Below, one piece after another: positions 21,440 through 32,231 of a stretch of DNA of 64,000 nucleotides (the first letter of the stretch is position 1; the number at the start of each line of letters is the position of its first letter). The position numbers were made by a program, and so were the translations under genes. A model generated the notes under the pieces. That model made no database searches. It was not told the origin of the DNA and saw nothing but the letters and a program-made list of their open reading frames with translations. Source of the stretch: Meghimatium bilineatum (taxonomy: Eukaryota > Mollusca > Gastropoda > Stylommatophora > Philomycidae). Location of the stretch: the NCBI GenBank assembly GCA_034231615.1, contig CM067309.1:30583860-30647859 (forward strand), written 5' to 3'.

Positions 21440-21765
21440 CTCAATATAAAGGCATGTCATCTACTAAGGTTTTCTGTTACATGGTTGGTTTGTCTAGTGA
21501 GCCATTGGTGAGACCCACAGACGCAACCACATGCACTGTGTTTGTGTTTGCATATAACCGTTTATGAGCTTGTGATTTCTTTTTCTTTTTGGTTGATACT
21601 CATAAATCAGAGAGTTTGCACGATGTAATCCAGGGAACTAGATAAATATTCTGTTTCCTAGCTTACAGCTTAGCTGCTATATCCTGTGACGGCATCTGTG
21701 ATTAAACGGCTAGAGTTCATAATCATTTCGACCCGGCCCTTCAGTCCAGAAAAATGACTTGATAT
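21440..21765 (-). mobile_element. SINE-C 5' part and a SINE-B extra module, both minus strand
   Basis: Bases 21440-21535 are the complement of the SINE-C start (TGCGTCTGTGGGTCTCACCA and ATGGATGG-like, then TAGATGACATGCC). Bases 21690-21765 are the complement of the module GGACTGAAGGGCCGGGTCGA seen in the SINE-B at 19024. I see no TSD. Confidence 0.75.
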
Positions 21766-22106
21766 GCCAGTGTTAACCTATGGCTGCCTTCAACTGATTG
21801 ACACAATTGTCCTTTCACACACAAGCTTCGCCTATTCCGTTATCTTACACATTACCTAAACTACTATTTATCTAGTTGCATCTATCTGCACACAGTTTTT
21901 GCTGTTATGTGTATTGTATTTAATTAATCATATTGTATCGCCACGGTTCTCTGTCCCCCTTCTCTAATTATGAATTACGATATTTGTTTAATTGTGTTTA
22001 TGTGTGTATGTGTTTATTACTCATTTATTACATTTACATTTGTATTCTGTTATGTGTTATTGGATTCGGCTAATATAGCCAATCTGACGGCATACAGACC
22101 TAAATG
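21766..22106. other. No gene recognised
   Basis: Unique A/T-rich sequence. Confidence 0.4.
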
Positions 22107-22345
22107 TACTGCTATAATTTGCCAGATGTAGAACATTTGCCGTGTCTGCTGCTGGATAAGCCGATGTATAACATGTGCAGTTTCTGCTGCTGGATAAGCC
22201 GATGTAGAACATGTGCAGTTTCTGCTGCTGGATAAGCCGATGTAGAACATACATTGTTTCTGCTGCTGGATAAACCGATGTAGAACATACATTGTTTCTG
22301 CTGCTGGATAAGCCGATGTAGAAGATGTATTCTTTCTGCTGCTTG
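22107..22345. repeat. 38-bp minisatellite, 6 copies
   Basis: Unit TGCTGCTGGATAAGCCGATG, TAGAACATGTGCAGTTTC, with variants ACATTGTTTC. Overlapping minus-strand frames of 80-100 codons come from the unit. Confidence 0.94.
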
Positions 22346-23269
22346 ATTATTGTTGTCAACTATTCATATCAGGTCATCTATTCTCAGATAATATTTCATA
22401 AATGTAAAGGTTTGTCACAATAGAACCACTATAAGATAATATTGCGTGAAACGTAACAACAATAGTACTTACGTAGAACACATATTTTTGAAAGTTTAAC
22501 CTGAGCAGGATGGACTATCGCTAAGACTAATGGATTATCAGGTGTAAACAATGCAGGATATATCTATAAACTAAACAAGCTATAGCTTAGGGCGCCCGCA
22601 TTGTTACTATCTATCTATTCTTGATAGTTAAAGATGTTTCGTTGTTTTTCGAATTGTTCATTACATTTATTATTTTTCATGCCATGCTCATCTTCGCTTG
22701 CGAAGGAGGAACATCATCATCATCCTCAGTTTTGAAACAGGTCATGAAAAAGTGATCTGCATAATATGTCATCTGATTACACCCATCCCTCTTAAGTATG
22801 TTTAGTTTTACATCCACATTCCTTATTTCGTCCAGTTAACATACTTTTCTTGTTGTTATTTCCCACCTTTTCTGTTTGAATTATCTGACCTGTCTAGCTA
22901 TATCTACAATATCTTTCTGTCTCTCTTTCTAAAATCAGCAAAAACAATAAGAAATGAAACCAGACGGGTTGGGTTGCACAAAAGACAGGACCAGGACACG
23001 TCCGTCAGTTCAAATCATTCAATTACAAACTTCATGCAGGTGATCAGGATAATTGCTCGTGAAATCACGAGACATGGCCGATGAGACGACATGACGGCAA
23101 TGTCTGTAGAAAACAGAATTCCACATATATTCATTTCTATTCTTTGCCTTCATCATGGATGTTTATGAAAGTATCGGAATGCAGTAAAACTTAACCATCT
23201 TTTACTGAAAACAAAATCTTACACATTAATTTAAGGCTGTTTTACAAATAACGAAAATTTACAGTCGAT
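22346..23269. other. No gene recognised
   Basis: More than 900 bases without a recognisable gene, tandem array or known element fragment. Short open stretches only. Confidence 0.45.
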
Positions 23270-23360
23270 TGTTTCTATTGTCTATTGTCTATTGTCTTTC
23301 CCCAAGTTGTTTGTGATCCACTCTTGCCGTTAAGCGTAGGGGTGATAGGAGCACGAGCTT
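23270..23360 (+). repeat. Dispersed short repeat, copy 1
   Basis: CTATTGTCTTTCCCCA and ATCCACTCTTGCCGTTAAGC recur at 37423-37510 in the same order and orientation. Function unknown. Confidence 0.75.
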
Positions 23361-23667
23361 GCGTTCTATCGCCAGATGTGTGGCCTCAGCTGTTGTTTGA
23401 CCGTGTCTGTACAGGATCGTTCTATGCTAGTTTAACATTGTCCATGGTAGAGAGAATTCATGTTTGTGTAATGATTAACCTTGTTAATGGAGCACTGAGT
23501 TAATTGTGAACCGTACCGGGCCGCGTGGAGCAGCCTTTCTGCAGGACCAGAAAGACGTACCACACTGTAGCGAAAGAACTAGCGAGATCCAAAATTGACA
23601 TCGCTGCCCTCAGGGATACACGACTGAGGAAGGTGAACTTGTGGAACGAAGAGCTGGATATTACTTC

Positions 23668-23954
23668 GCCCGTGTGATGCCGGGGCCCGAAAGGAGAGCA
23701 AAGAATAGCAAAACACTGTTTACCTTCCACGCATGTCGTAAAAGGCGACTAAGGAGTTTTTGGGATGGAGTTGGCTGTCCCATCCCATATAGGGACAGTG
23801 ACACAAAGCCATGCTGAAGACGGATGTGTCTGACCGAAAGGCGCAGATATCGCAGCAATGCTGTAAACAATGACACAGCGCATTCCGTTCTCCGGACTAT
23901 ATCCTGCTAATCTGCAGGAGTTTGAGAACGAACGCAAAAGAAGAACAAGAAGAA
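23668..23954 (+). mobile_element. SINE-B nested in LINE-1, perfect 12-bp TSD
   Basis: GGATATTACTTC flanks it at 23656-23667 and 23955-23966. The element runs from the GATGCCGGGGCCCG start through GCATGTCGTAAAAGGCGACT, ATCGCAGCAATGCTGTAAAC and GAGTTTGAGAACGAACGC to an A/G-rich tail. Removing it restores LINE-1 endonuclease continuity (ELDITS to GYYFWIGR). Confidence 0.93.
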
Positions 23955-24186
23955 GGATATTACTTCTGGATTGGCAGGAAAATAAAAGTAGTGAAACTGG
24001 AGCTGGAGTAGGTTTTGCAATTAAATTTAGCCTAGCCAGACAGATAGCTGAACCTCCGAAGAGCATTAGTGACCGGCTAATGATTTGTTCACTGTCCACT
24101 GTCTAATAAGCGGCATGCAAACTTCGTTGCCCTGACTACGACGAACCCCGATTAACAGAAAGAAAAGATTGAAGAAGATTTAAAGT

Positions 24187-24335
24187 GATCTTAGAACATA
24201 GATAAACATAGAACATAGATAAACATAGAACATAGATAAACATAGAACATAGATAAACATAGAACATAGATAAACATAGAATATAGATAAACATAGAACA
24301 TAGATAAACATAGAACATAGATAAACATAGAACAT
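24187..24335. repeat. 17-bp minisatellite inside LINE-1, about 9 copies
   Basis: Unit AACATAGATAAACATAG, almost perfect. It lies within the endonuclease domain, before the LGNFN block. A (C)17 run follows at about 24369. Confidence 0.95.
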
Positions 24336-24766
24336 AAGATAACTTGTATGTTAAAGTCATACAGAAGACCCCCCCCCCCCCCCCCAAATCCGACAATCTC
24401 AGCATCCTTGGTAACTTCAATACACGAGTGGGTTCGGATTAGCCTTCCTTAGATGGTGTGCTGAGGAGGTATGATATTGGGAAATGCAGTAGAAATGGAC
24501 AGCACTGATCGAAACATGAGCAGCGTTTAACCTACACATCTCCAGCACTGTCTTTCAACTACCTCACCGTAATAAGACTTTATGGATGCACATACAATAA
24601 AAATAGTGACACCAAATCGATTATGTTATAGTGAAACAACGTGATAAGGAGAAGGCGAGAGCCAGTAAATTCATGTGTGGTGCCGACTGCTGGACGGACC
24701 ACAGATGCTAGTCTCCAAAGTTAATCTCCATACACTGTATCTCCGGCGACCTCAAAATAGCAAACA

Positions 24767-26140
24767 GGGGTGAAAAAGGGAACGCATTGCTCTAGGCGGA
24801 CCCAGAGTTAGCAGATAACCAAGATCCCAAATGTACCTCCTCTAGTGCACCCTGGAAACAGAAATACAGCAGCTCGAGCTGATTCTGGCCAAATCATTTG
24901 GGGGTCGTGTCCAGGAATGTGGAGGAAGCAGATGGAAAGAGATTTGACTGCAATATCTCCGACACTATTCGCATCACCACATACAGCGACACTGTCGATA
25001 TACAGTGACGCCTGTTAGTCCAGTAAATACACTGGAGGGCGGCCAATGTAAAAGGCACGTAAAGGTGGTTGCAGGGCGAGAAATAAATAATGTCATAATT
25101 GGTACAATGACACAATGAACGGGCAGAACAGCGCCAGAGGGCAGCGCGAACTGCAAACCGAAAGTGAAAGGTTCATAGGAAGGGGAAACTACAAGCTATG
25201 TTAGCTCGAGACGAGCTTCTAGTTACCTGTACTACTCATAGGCAGAGACCCAGACCCAATCACGACGTTCGGAAAGCAAGAAGACCTAACCCAACTCTAA
25301 TGTAGAGACTCCTAAACCGGAAATATGCTCGCGAAGAGAAAGGGTGTCGTACCCAATGGGCTTAGGCAAAAATGGGACAACGATGGTAGTCCTGGCCCAA
25401 CTCTACTGTCAAGATTTCCTTTATCGGAAATATACTTGCAGAGAGAAAGGGTTCAGTACCTGATGGGCTCAGGCACAAAAGGGACAACGATTTTAGCCCT
25501 GGCCCAACTCTACTTTCAAGCTTCCTATACCGGAAACACAATTGCAGAGAGAAAGGGTTCAGTACCTGATGGGCTCAGGCGCTATTGGGACAAGGTTGTT
25601 CAGCTCGAGAACGCCTTGCTCTCAAACGCGTGGTGTGACTCGAACTTGGACGAGGGAACCACGATGTCCGTGAACGACGCCTCGGGTAGGAGGGCGAACG
25701 AGCCAGGGTCCAACTTTTCTGGTGAATTCTTCCTTATACGGAACCAGGCTCGCGGATGAGAAACGGTTCAGTACCCGATGGGCACAGGCACAGTTTGTCC
25801 AAATGCACGAGATGAGTTCATAGATGGTGGAACACCTCGTACCAGATAGACGCGCTCGACAAGCGTCTTGGTGAAGAGGCACTACACACCAGCGTGCCCG
25901 ACGGCAGATAGACAGGCTGTCACGGACTAGGGACCAAACCCGAAATAAAGGAATGACGAAAACGGATGTGCTGGACCTCGGACGTCCTGACCACAAGTGG
26001 CCAACCGGGGTGCAAATAATCACAGTTCTACTGTGGAACTTGCAGCACAACGTACTTCACGCTCCCTGGCGGAAATCACACAAAATATTCGTTGTGGTTA
26101 TTTGAGAGCGAACACTTATTTGAGAGAGAAGAAGAAGAAG
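24767..26140 (+). mobile_element. Retro-X, unclassified 1.37-kb retroposon nested in LINE-1
   Basis: Flanked by AAAATAGCAAACA (24754-24766) and AAAATAGTAAATA (26141-26153), a 13-bp TSD with two transitions. It ends in a (GAA)n-like A-rich tail (26126-26140). The inside is GC-richer than its surroundings and holds about four imperfect copies of a 105-115 bp unit (25281-25600 and 25710-25800) with CCCAACTCTACT, CCGGAAATA and AGAGAAAGGGTTCAGTACC. Frames of 142-144 codons on both strands cross these units, share no known domain, and are not conserved as one protein with the other copy (49717-51052, minus). I infer a non-autonomous element moved by LINE machinery. Confidence 0.82.
25127..25148 (+). 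promoter_or_regulatory. CTCF-like motif in Retro-X
   Basis: GCGCCAGAGGGCAGC (25131-25145) resembles the conserved core of the CTCF binding site (AG-R-K-GGC). The inverted Retro-X copy keeps a related form at 50661-50675. Match by eye only; function unproven. Confidence 0.3.
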
Positions 26141-26571
26141 AAAATAGTAAATACTCAACACAACTTTACGTCTCATATTGACAGATCCACTTTATAAACA
26201 GCTTCTGGTCAGCTCAATGGATATCTAAAATTGCACTATTGACAGTCGACTCCATAGACATTCAAAAAAGCTGGGAAAACCCCCGTGACACTATCTACAG
26301 AACTACAGAAAAAGTGGTGGGAGTTGCTGTTCGCAGAAATCAAGAATGGTTTGACGTAAGCGATGTACAGATCAAAGCTGTCCTGGATAACAAGCACAAA
26401 CAGCACACATCATATCTAAAAGACACCACATCAACCAGAAAAAAGATGCATCACGAAAACTCAAATAAAGCGCGCAAAGCCAAAGAGATACAACTCTACG
26501 CTGTCATCAATGTTATGCAGAAATTGTATTCTGTGCTAAAAGAAATTTATGACACTCAGTTTTCATAAACG

Positions 26572-27961
26572 GTAGAAAAGGTAGTAAAAGAGAATGTACT
26601 CAATATCAGGGCTTCGCACTACTAAGCCATGTAGGCACAATGTACGCCAAAATTATAGAATTTAGGCTAAGACCCATTATAGAACCACAGCTATCCGACA
26701 AACAGATGGGATTTAGCAAAAACAGGAGCTGCACAGACGCAATTTTCATTCTCAGGCAGATGGTGGAGAAAAACATAGAAAACAATACGAACCTTTTTGT
26801 ATCATTTGTAGACCAGGTGAAAGCCTTCGATAGAGTAGATAGAAGAGTTCTATGGCACACACTGACTAACTATGGAGTCAACAACCACCTTATTAAAGTA
26901 TGTCAAAGCTAATATGTGAACTGTGAGAGTGTAATTCGAACGAATAAAGGAACATCAAAACCATTTAAAGTCACATCGGGAGTTAGGCAAGGATGCGTTT
27001 TATCACCACTCCTGTTCATCACATATAGCGATAGCATTACGAAAAAAGCCAAGATGCAAAATGAAAATACCAAAGAGCTGCTCTTTGCTGACGATCAGGC
27101 TATAAAAGCAACTAAAGAAACTGAACTTCAACGTCATCTAACATCCATGGACATCGAGTGCAAGAACAACAACATGAATATAAGCATAGATAAAACAAAA
27201 AACATGGCAATAGGAAGGGATACACACACTCTAAATATATCAGTGGAAAATTAAGTCATTAAACAAACCAACACCTTCAAATACTTAGGTGTAACATTCT
27301 CTTCAGATGGAAAGATGGACACCGAAATAGACATTCGTTGTAGCAAAACGTTGGAATCAAAGCTCTATAGGACACTGTATGAACTACAAAAGACAGTGAG
27401 TTAAATTAAGGAGACAGAATTACAGATATAGACATGTTTCAAGTGAACGAAAGAAGAAGAAGTAGCAAAGCGAATCAAATACTGGGTCAATTATCCCCTT
27501 TATTGCAACACAACAAAGTATCTTCATTCCAACCCTGTGCTACCAATGGCAAACATGGTCTTTAACAACAAAACATAAGAGACAACTGGTTACAACAGAG
27601 ATGAGATGTCTGAGAAAAGCCGCAGGAGTGACCAGAAGACACAGAATTAGAAACGATGTCATAAGAGAAAGAGTGGATGTCATATCAATTCTACAATAGA
27701 TACAAAACCAACAGATACAATGGTTTGGTCATCTGGAAAGAATGCCGTGTGATTCATTAGTTTATAAAGCATATATGAAGAGAGGAGAAGCAGAAAGAAG
27801 AGCCAAGGGTAGACCTAGAGTACGCTGGATCGACAACATCAAAGAGACATTACACGAACACCAAATAACATTATCTGAAGCTGTCAGAAAAGTGAGAACA
27901 AGAACATTGTATCTCCCTCGACACCCGTAAAGGGTAAAAGAGGAAAGAAAGAAGAAGAAGA
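26572..27961 (+). mobile_element. LINE-2: RT-bearing LINE nested in LINE-1
   Basis: Flanked by AGTTTTCATAAACG (26558-26571) and AGTCTTCAGAAACG (27962-27975), a 14-bp TSD with two mismatches; removal rejoins the LINE-1 frame. It is 5'-truncated within the RT. Order: YAKIIEFRLRPIIEPQLSDK, QMGFSKNRSCTDAIFILRQM, motif A FVDQVKAFDRVDR (about 26805-26845), motif B GVRQGCVLSPLLF (about 26980), motif C LLFADDQAI (about 27080), FKYLGVTFSSDGK (about 27278), then after the LINE-R stub QILGQLSPLL, EMRCLRKAAGVTRRHRIRND, QWFGHLERM and GRPRVRWIDNIKE. A (GAA)n tail ends it. Motifs A-C are intact but three stops or frameshifts break the reading frame. Confidence 0.9.
27351..27461 (+). mobile_element. LINE-R 3' stub nested in LINE-2, 11-bp TSD
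   Basis: Only 111 bp: the last 90 bases of LINE-R (encoding LYELQKTVS then stop) plus the (GAA)n tail. Flanked by GTAGCAAAACG (27340-27350) and GTAGCAAAGCG (27462-27472). The deepest level of the nest. Confidence 0.9.
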
Positions 27962-28745
27962 AGTCTTCAGAAACGTCTCCTTTTAGTAGTCCAGATGGAA
28001 AGCATACCATCACTGACAGAGAGAAAATTCTCGAACGATGGGCTGAACATTTTGAAAATGTACTAAACTGCTCATCCAACATCAACGCCTAAGCGAGTGT
28101 GCGCATCGCGCAAATACCAATCAATCATTCATTATCGTAGCTCCCTTTCCTTGAGGAGGTGGAGAAAGAAATCTCAAATTAGTCCATAGGAAAAGCGCCA
28201 TGTCCAGACTCCATTCCAGCCGAAGTGACCCTGTTATGACTGTAAACTCACAGAGCACTTCCAGACAATGTGGAACCTGGAAACGATACCACAATGAAGA
28301 CTTTAAGGATGCTTCCATCATACATCTATATAGGAGAAAAGGATATCTCCTAACTTGCGACAACCCCGAGGCATATCCCTGCTCTTTATAGCCGGTTAGA
28401 TTATGGCTATAATCTATTGAATAGACTGCAAGCCCATCTTGAGACAGGTATCCTCCCAGAGAGCGAATGTGGCTTCCGACAGAGCAGAGGTACTGTTGAT
28501 ATGATATTCACTGCCAGACAACTACAGGAAAAGTGTCGTGAACAGAACATTGGTCTCTACATCACATTTGTTGACCTAACTAAGGCATTCGACACTGTAA
28601 ATCACGAAGGATTATGGAAGAGCATGCCCAGATCTGAATGTCCCGACAAATTCACCAACTCCATGATGTTCCCCAGTTCCATGATGGTATCACAGCCTGT
28701 GTGCAAGTTGACGACTTCACCAGTATGGTTGTGTACAGCAGCGCC

Positions 28746-29034
28746 ACCCCTCCCTCCGGACAACGACCTTGGCTAGTTGGCTAACTATGTAAAGCTACTC
28801 AGCAAGTGGATGCCCCCCCTCCTTACTGTACATACAAGGAGGAGGAGACACAACTTCATGTTATCGACAACGGCTTCGAAGGCGGGAGTTGGAAAGATCC
28901 CGTTTTGATCTGTGGACGCATCAAGGACTGTAACTGATAAGCAACCAGAACTGGCTCAGACAGCAATGGCAAACTACTGAACGTATACAATGTCACGAAA
29001 CTCATGATTACAACACAGAAAGACGAACTAACGC
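28746..29034. mobile_element. Possible SINE-A-related remnant
   Basis: CAGCAATGGCAAACTACTGA (28960-28979) and ACGTAT resemble the SINE-A body. Nothing clear precedes it except CTTGGCTAGTTGG, which weakly resembles an A box. Confidence 0.4.
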
Positions 29035-29345
29035 AGATGTCCGAAAATGTATGAACATAGAAGAAGAATGGCTTCTCAAAATTATCTTAAAAAAACCACA
29101 AACTAGCATATTTGGTCATATAAAGAGACACGATAGTACTGAAAGATTAATCATGGACGGTAAAGTTCCAGGAACGAGAACAAGAGGCAGAACAAAACTG
29201 CGATGAACACATGGCATCGAAGACATTTTGAACATGACACTGGGCGAAGCTGGAAAGCGTGCACAGAACCAACAGGCTTTCAGAGTGAATTTAGGACAAC
29301 GTTCTGTAAAGGACATATACGACCGAGGTATAGAGAGAACTCAAT
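29035..29345 (+). mobile_element. LINE 3' fragment (C-terminal region)
   Basis: Plus-strand reading IFGHIKRHDSTERLIMDGKV, PGTRTRGRTKLR, stop, GIEDILNMTLGEAGKRAQNQ and QAFRVNLGQR. This is the GHIKRHD / RGR / ML-EAGK block order of the LINE 3' end, with an in-frame stop. No palm domain; no TSD seen. Confidence 0.8.
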
Positions 29346-29814
29346 GGCGTGAAAAATAGAGACATTGTAACAACAATATTAAGACCTATAGATGGCAGGG
29401 TCGAAGGGGGTGCCACACTGGAGACAGCACAAAAAGTTCTCCAAACATCTCTAACCTAAACCAATCAGAGAAGTGTAGAAAAATCACGCCCAGACGTGAT
29501 AAATCACGTCCGTGATGTTATCAATAACTACAAATAGAAATTAAAGAGAAACTTGACGTATATATGCATACTACTTTCTAATAGAATCTATACAATGAGT
29601 TGGGACTAACAAATATATCTGCAAATATTCTAACAATAGTTCAGTAGCCAGTGATTGCCATTTTTATCTACAGTAATCAAGCAAATGTTGGAACACATTC
29701 TTCAACAGGAGAAAGGTAAATACGTAGTAAATATGCAAGTCAAATTGCAACACAGTCCCGAGAATTTGTGAGTGATTTGTACGTCGTTCATGTTTAACAG
29801 GTTATACATTTTTC
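29346..29814. other. No gene recognised
   Basis: Unique A/T-rich sequence. Confidence 0.4.
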
Positions 29815-30015
29815 TCTTTTCTATACCTGTTCAACAATAAGCATATCTCTCTTTTATACCTGTTAAACAATAAGCATATATCTCTTGTATACCTGTTCAA
29901 CATAAGTATATCTCTTTTGTATACCTGTTCAACAATAAGTATATCTCTCTTGTATACTTGTTAAACAATAAGAATATCTCTCTTGTATGCCTGTTCAACA
30001 ATAAGTATATTTCTC
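29815..30015. repeat. 33-bp minisatellite, about 6 copies
   Basis: Unit TTCAACAATAAGTATATCTC plus TCTTGTATACCTG with small indels. Confidence 0.93.
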
Positions 30016-30334
30016 TTATCGTTAACATTTTTAAAAAGTGGCAAATGAACCGGAAGACAACTCTCTCATTGCGTGCGCAGTCTATCAAGGCTTCCGGTCT
30101 TTGACTTGTGTTTTCTTAAGGTTTCTGTTTGGTTATGTGTACGAGAATATTACACTATTCCTTGTCTAAAATTCAATGTCTAGAATTCTGGTTCAACATA
30201 CGAATCTTTATAAAATCAATGGACCAGTAAAACAAAGTATTATTTGTTCAGCGTATTTTATTTCTCTGTTGTTATTCTTGTGTAATTTTTCATCTTTCCT
30301 GTAGATTGATTTGGGGTAACAATAATGCGTTCTG
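30016..30334. other. No gene recognised
   Basis: Unique A/T-rich sequence. Confidence 0.4.
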
Positions 30335-30520
30335 CGTTCTGCGTTCGTTCTCAAGCTCCTGCAGATTGGCAGGATTTAGTCCCGAGAACGGAATGTGTTG
30401 TGTAATTGTTTACAGCATTGCTGCGATATTTGAGTCTTTGGACCTGATATATCCGACATCAACATGGGTTTGGGACCCTTGAACTCAATGAGATTGGATA
30501 TCCAACTCCATCCAATAGCC
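30335..30520 (-). mobile_element. SINE-B, minus strand, diverged
   Basis: Reverse complement holds ATCGCAGCAATGCTGTAAAC, CATTCCGTTCTC, AATCTGCAGGAGCTTGAGAA and CGAACGCAGAACGCAGAACG at the 3' end. The 5' half is diverged. Confidence 0.82.
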
Positions 30521-30524
30521 TGCG

Positions 30525-30660
30525 GTTGCGTTTGTGGGTCTCACCAATGGCTCACTAGACAAACCATCCATGCAACAGAAAACCTTAGTAGATGACATGT
30601 CTTTATATTGAGGTTATCTTCTTATAGAAGCTTCATGGCACGTCATCTATACAATCTCGT
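30525..30660 (+). mobile_element. SINE-C, 5' part
   Basis: GGTTGCGTTTGTGGGTCTCA, TAGATGACATG, GAGGTTATCTTCTTATAGAA and GCTTCATGGCACGTCATCTA match the start of the SINE-C at 39225. The following GC-richer stretch (30680-30900) is unlike the other copies and may be another module. Confidence 0.8.
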
Positions 30661-31096
30661 AGTCGTAACCTTCCATAACAGTTACCATGTTGTTCGGACA
30701 GGCCGACGTTGTGCCTGAACTAGTACGAGCACGACGTGGGTGGGCGGAACAACAAAGAAACCTGTCGCAAGTGCCAGAGTTGTGCCCTGATGTCGACGTC
30801 TGTTTTGGCGGCATTAGACTCGAAACACCATCGAGTCGGATGGCTGCGGCACAGAGGGCGGAGCACTTATGGGAATGCCCGCCAAGAGCCCAATAGTCTC
30901 CTTAGTAACTTCTTGCGACATGCAATGATGATAAAAATTGTTGCTGTTCTTTGCTTCCATCTCGTGCCCGGGCAACACACGATCGTATTGATGCAATGGA
31001 TATAGTTTACGAGGAGTGCTAGAAATGTTCTGCACTTTAGTGTAAAGGAATCGTATTGTAACCTCCCTTTCTTTATACCATCCGCCTGTCTTTCTC
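30661..31096. other. GC-richer unassigned stretch
   Basis: Bases 30680-30900 are GC-rich and open in two plus frames (69 and 89 codons), one with a CRKCQSC motif. No family recognised, and no link to a neighbouring LINE frame. Confidence 0.35.
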
Positions 31097-31620
31097 CCGC
31101 CTCTCTCTCATATCATTGCACTGTTCTCTCACCCTCTGATATCATTACACTGTTCTCTCTCCCTCTGATATCATTGCACTGTTCTCTCTCTCCCTCACTC
31201 ATATCATTGCACTGTTCTTTATCCCTCTCTCTCATATCATTGCACTGATCTCTCTCTCCCTCACTCATATCATTGCACTGTTCTTTATCCCTCTCTCTCA
31301 TATCATTGCACTGTTCTCTCAAATCATTGCACTGTTCTCTCTCATATCATTGCACTGTTCTCTCCGCCTCTCTCATATCATAGCAATATTCTCTCTCCCT
31401 CTCTCTCATATCATTGCAATGAGTCTCTCCCTCTCCATCATATCATTAAACTGTTTCTCTCCCTCTCTCTCATATCATTGCAATGAGTCTCTCCCTCTCC
31501 ATCATATCATTAAACTGTTTCTCTGCCTCTCTCTCATATCATTGCACTGTTCTCTCTATCTCTCTCATATCATTGCACTGTTCTCTCTATCTCTCTCATA
31601 TGATTGCACTGTTTTCTCTC
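31097..31620. repeat. CT-rich minisatellite, about 18 copies, ending in (CT)n
   Basis: TCATATCATTGCACTGTTCT alternates with CTCTCTCCC runs of variable length, so units range from about 25 to 32 bp. Strand-asymmetric (pyrimidine-rich plus strand). It merges into pure (CT)n near 31618-31660. Confidence 0.93.
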
Positions 31621-31660
31621 TCTCTTTTTCTCTCTCTCTTTCTCTCTCTCTCTATCTCTT

Positions 31661-31956
31661 TCTTTTCACTGTCAAAATCCTATTTTTCCAATTAGGATCC
31701 CTTGTATGAATTAAAATTATGATGAAAAAATCCCTTTAGTTGTTCGCAGGTACTCCGTGACACATGATGATGATGAAACAATCCCTTAAGTTATGCGCAG
31801 GTACTTCTTGACAGTCCATAACCTATCTAACAAAAAGCACATGTTCTCACGGCCGTGGGGTACTATGATGCAGAGAAGCGGCCACATCAGGAGGTACTAA
31901 TCAAAATACGTTCTCCTGGGCTGCATTTCGAAGAAAAACCATTTGTTTTTGGGTGG
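31661..31956. other. Short local duplication, no gene
   Basis: GATGAAAAAATCCC and a downstream GCAGGTACT block occur twice (about 31721 and 31775). No element recognised. Confidence 0.45.
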
Positions 31957-32010
31957 TTGCTGATCCAGCGGTACATGTGCTCATGCCCTTTGACCCAATG
32001 CCATTGTGTG
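31957..32010 (-). mobile_element. SINE-C 3' end, minus strand
   Basis: Complement of GGCATTGGGTCAAAGGGCAT, GAGC and CGCTGGATCAGCAACC, the SINE-C 3' end seen at 39780 and 53755. Confidence 0.8.
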
Positions 32011-32103
32011 ATATATTCCTGTGTTTGAGAGCTGTTGTTTTGTTTCATATAATGTGTTCCATTTATCTGTCTTCGGAGAGATAAGCATTTTTCTCACGTC
32101 ATC

Positions 32104-32231
32104 TCTCCCTCTCTTTAAGTTTATTTGTTTCATATAATGTGTCTCCCTGAGTTTTAAGTCTGATCAGAAGTACTTTAACTTGACTTGGGTGAGTTTTAAG
32201 TCTTTCAGAAGTACGTTACTTGACTTGTGTG
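32104..32231. other. 128-bp patchwork insertion with 20-bp flanking direct repeats
   Basis: AGCATTTTTCTCACGTCATC occurs at 32084-32103 and 32232-32251. Between them are a CT-rich start, TGTTTCATATAATGTGT (also at 32041-32057) and two units of the 42-bp minisatellite that lies at 33600. The last 85 bases (32149-32233) are identical by eye to 33809-33893. Confidence 0.85.

Larger units (their letters stand above)
23515..28745 (+). mobile_element. LINE-1: old endonuclease/RT LINE, host of a nest of insertions
   Basis: Pieces in order on the plus strand. The APE-type endonuclease begins VAKELARSKIDIAALRDTRL (23567-23626; the usual ETR is DTR). It continues after an insert with TGAGVGFAIKFSLARQIAEP (about 23997), LGNFNTRVGSD (usual GDFN is GNFN, about 24400) and GADCWTDHR (24678-24704, keeping the histidine). 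After another insert comes the linker ENPRDTIYRTTEKVVG and RNQEWFDVSDVQIKAVLDNK (26280-26390). After a third insert, EKILERWAEHFENVLN (28022), IHLYRRKG, ESECGFRQSRGTVDMIF and RT motif A FVDLTKAFDTVNHEGLW (28569-28617) follow before the frame breaks near 28640. Motifs B and C are absent. Many stops and two lost catalytic positions make it inactive. Confidence 0.85.

Noticed and set aside
25325-26050. Frames of 142-144 codons as a Retro-X protein
   Set aside because: They lie on opposite strands, cross internal tandem repeats, and are not conserved as one frame in the second Retro-X copy.
30687-31005. GC-richer frames with CRKCQSC as a zinc-binding protein
   Set aside because: The motif is too short, two frames compete, and there is no continuity with a LINE or other known protein.
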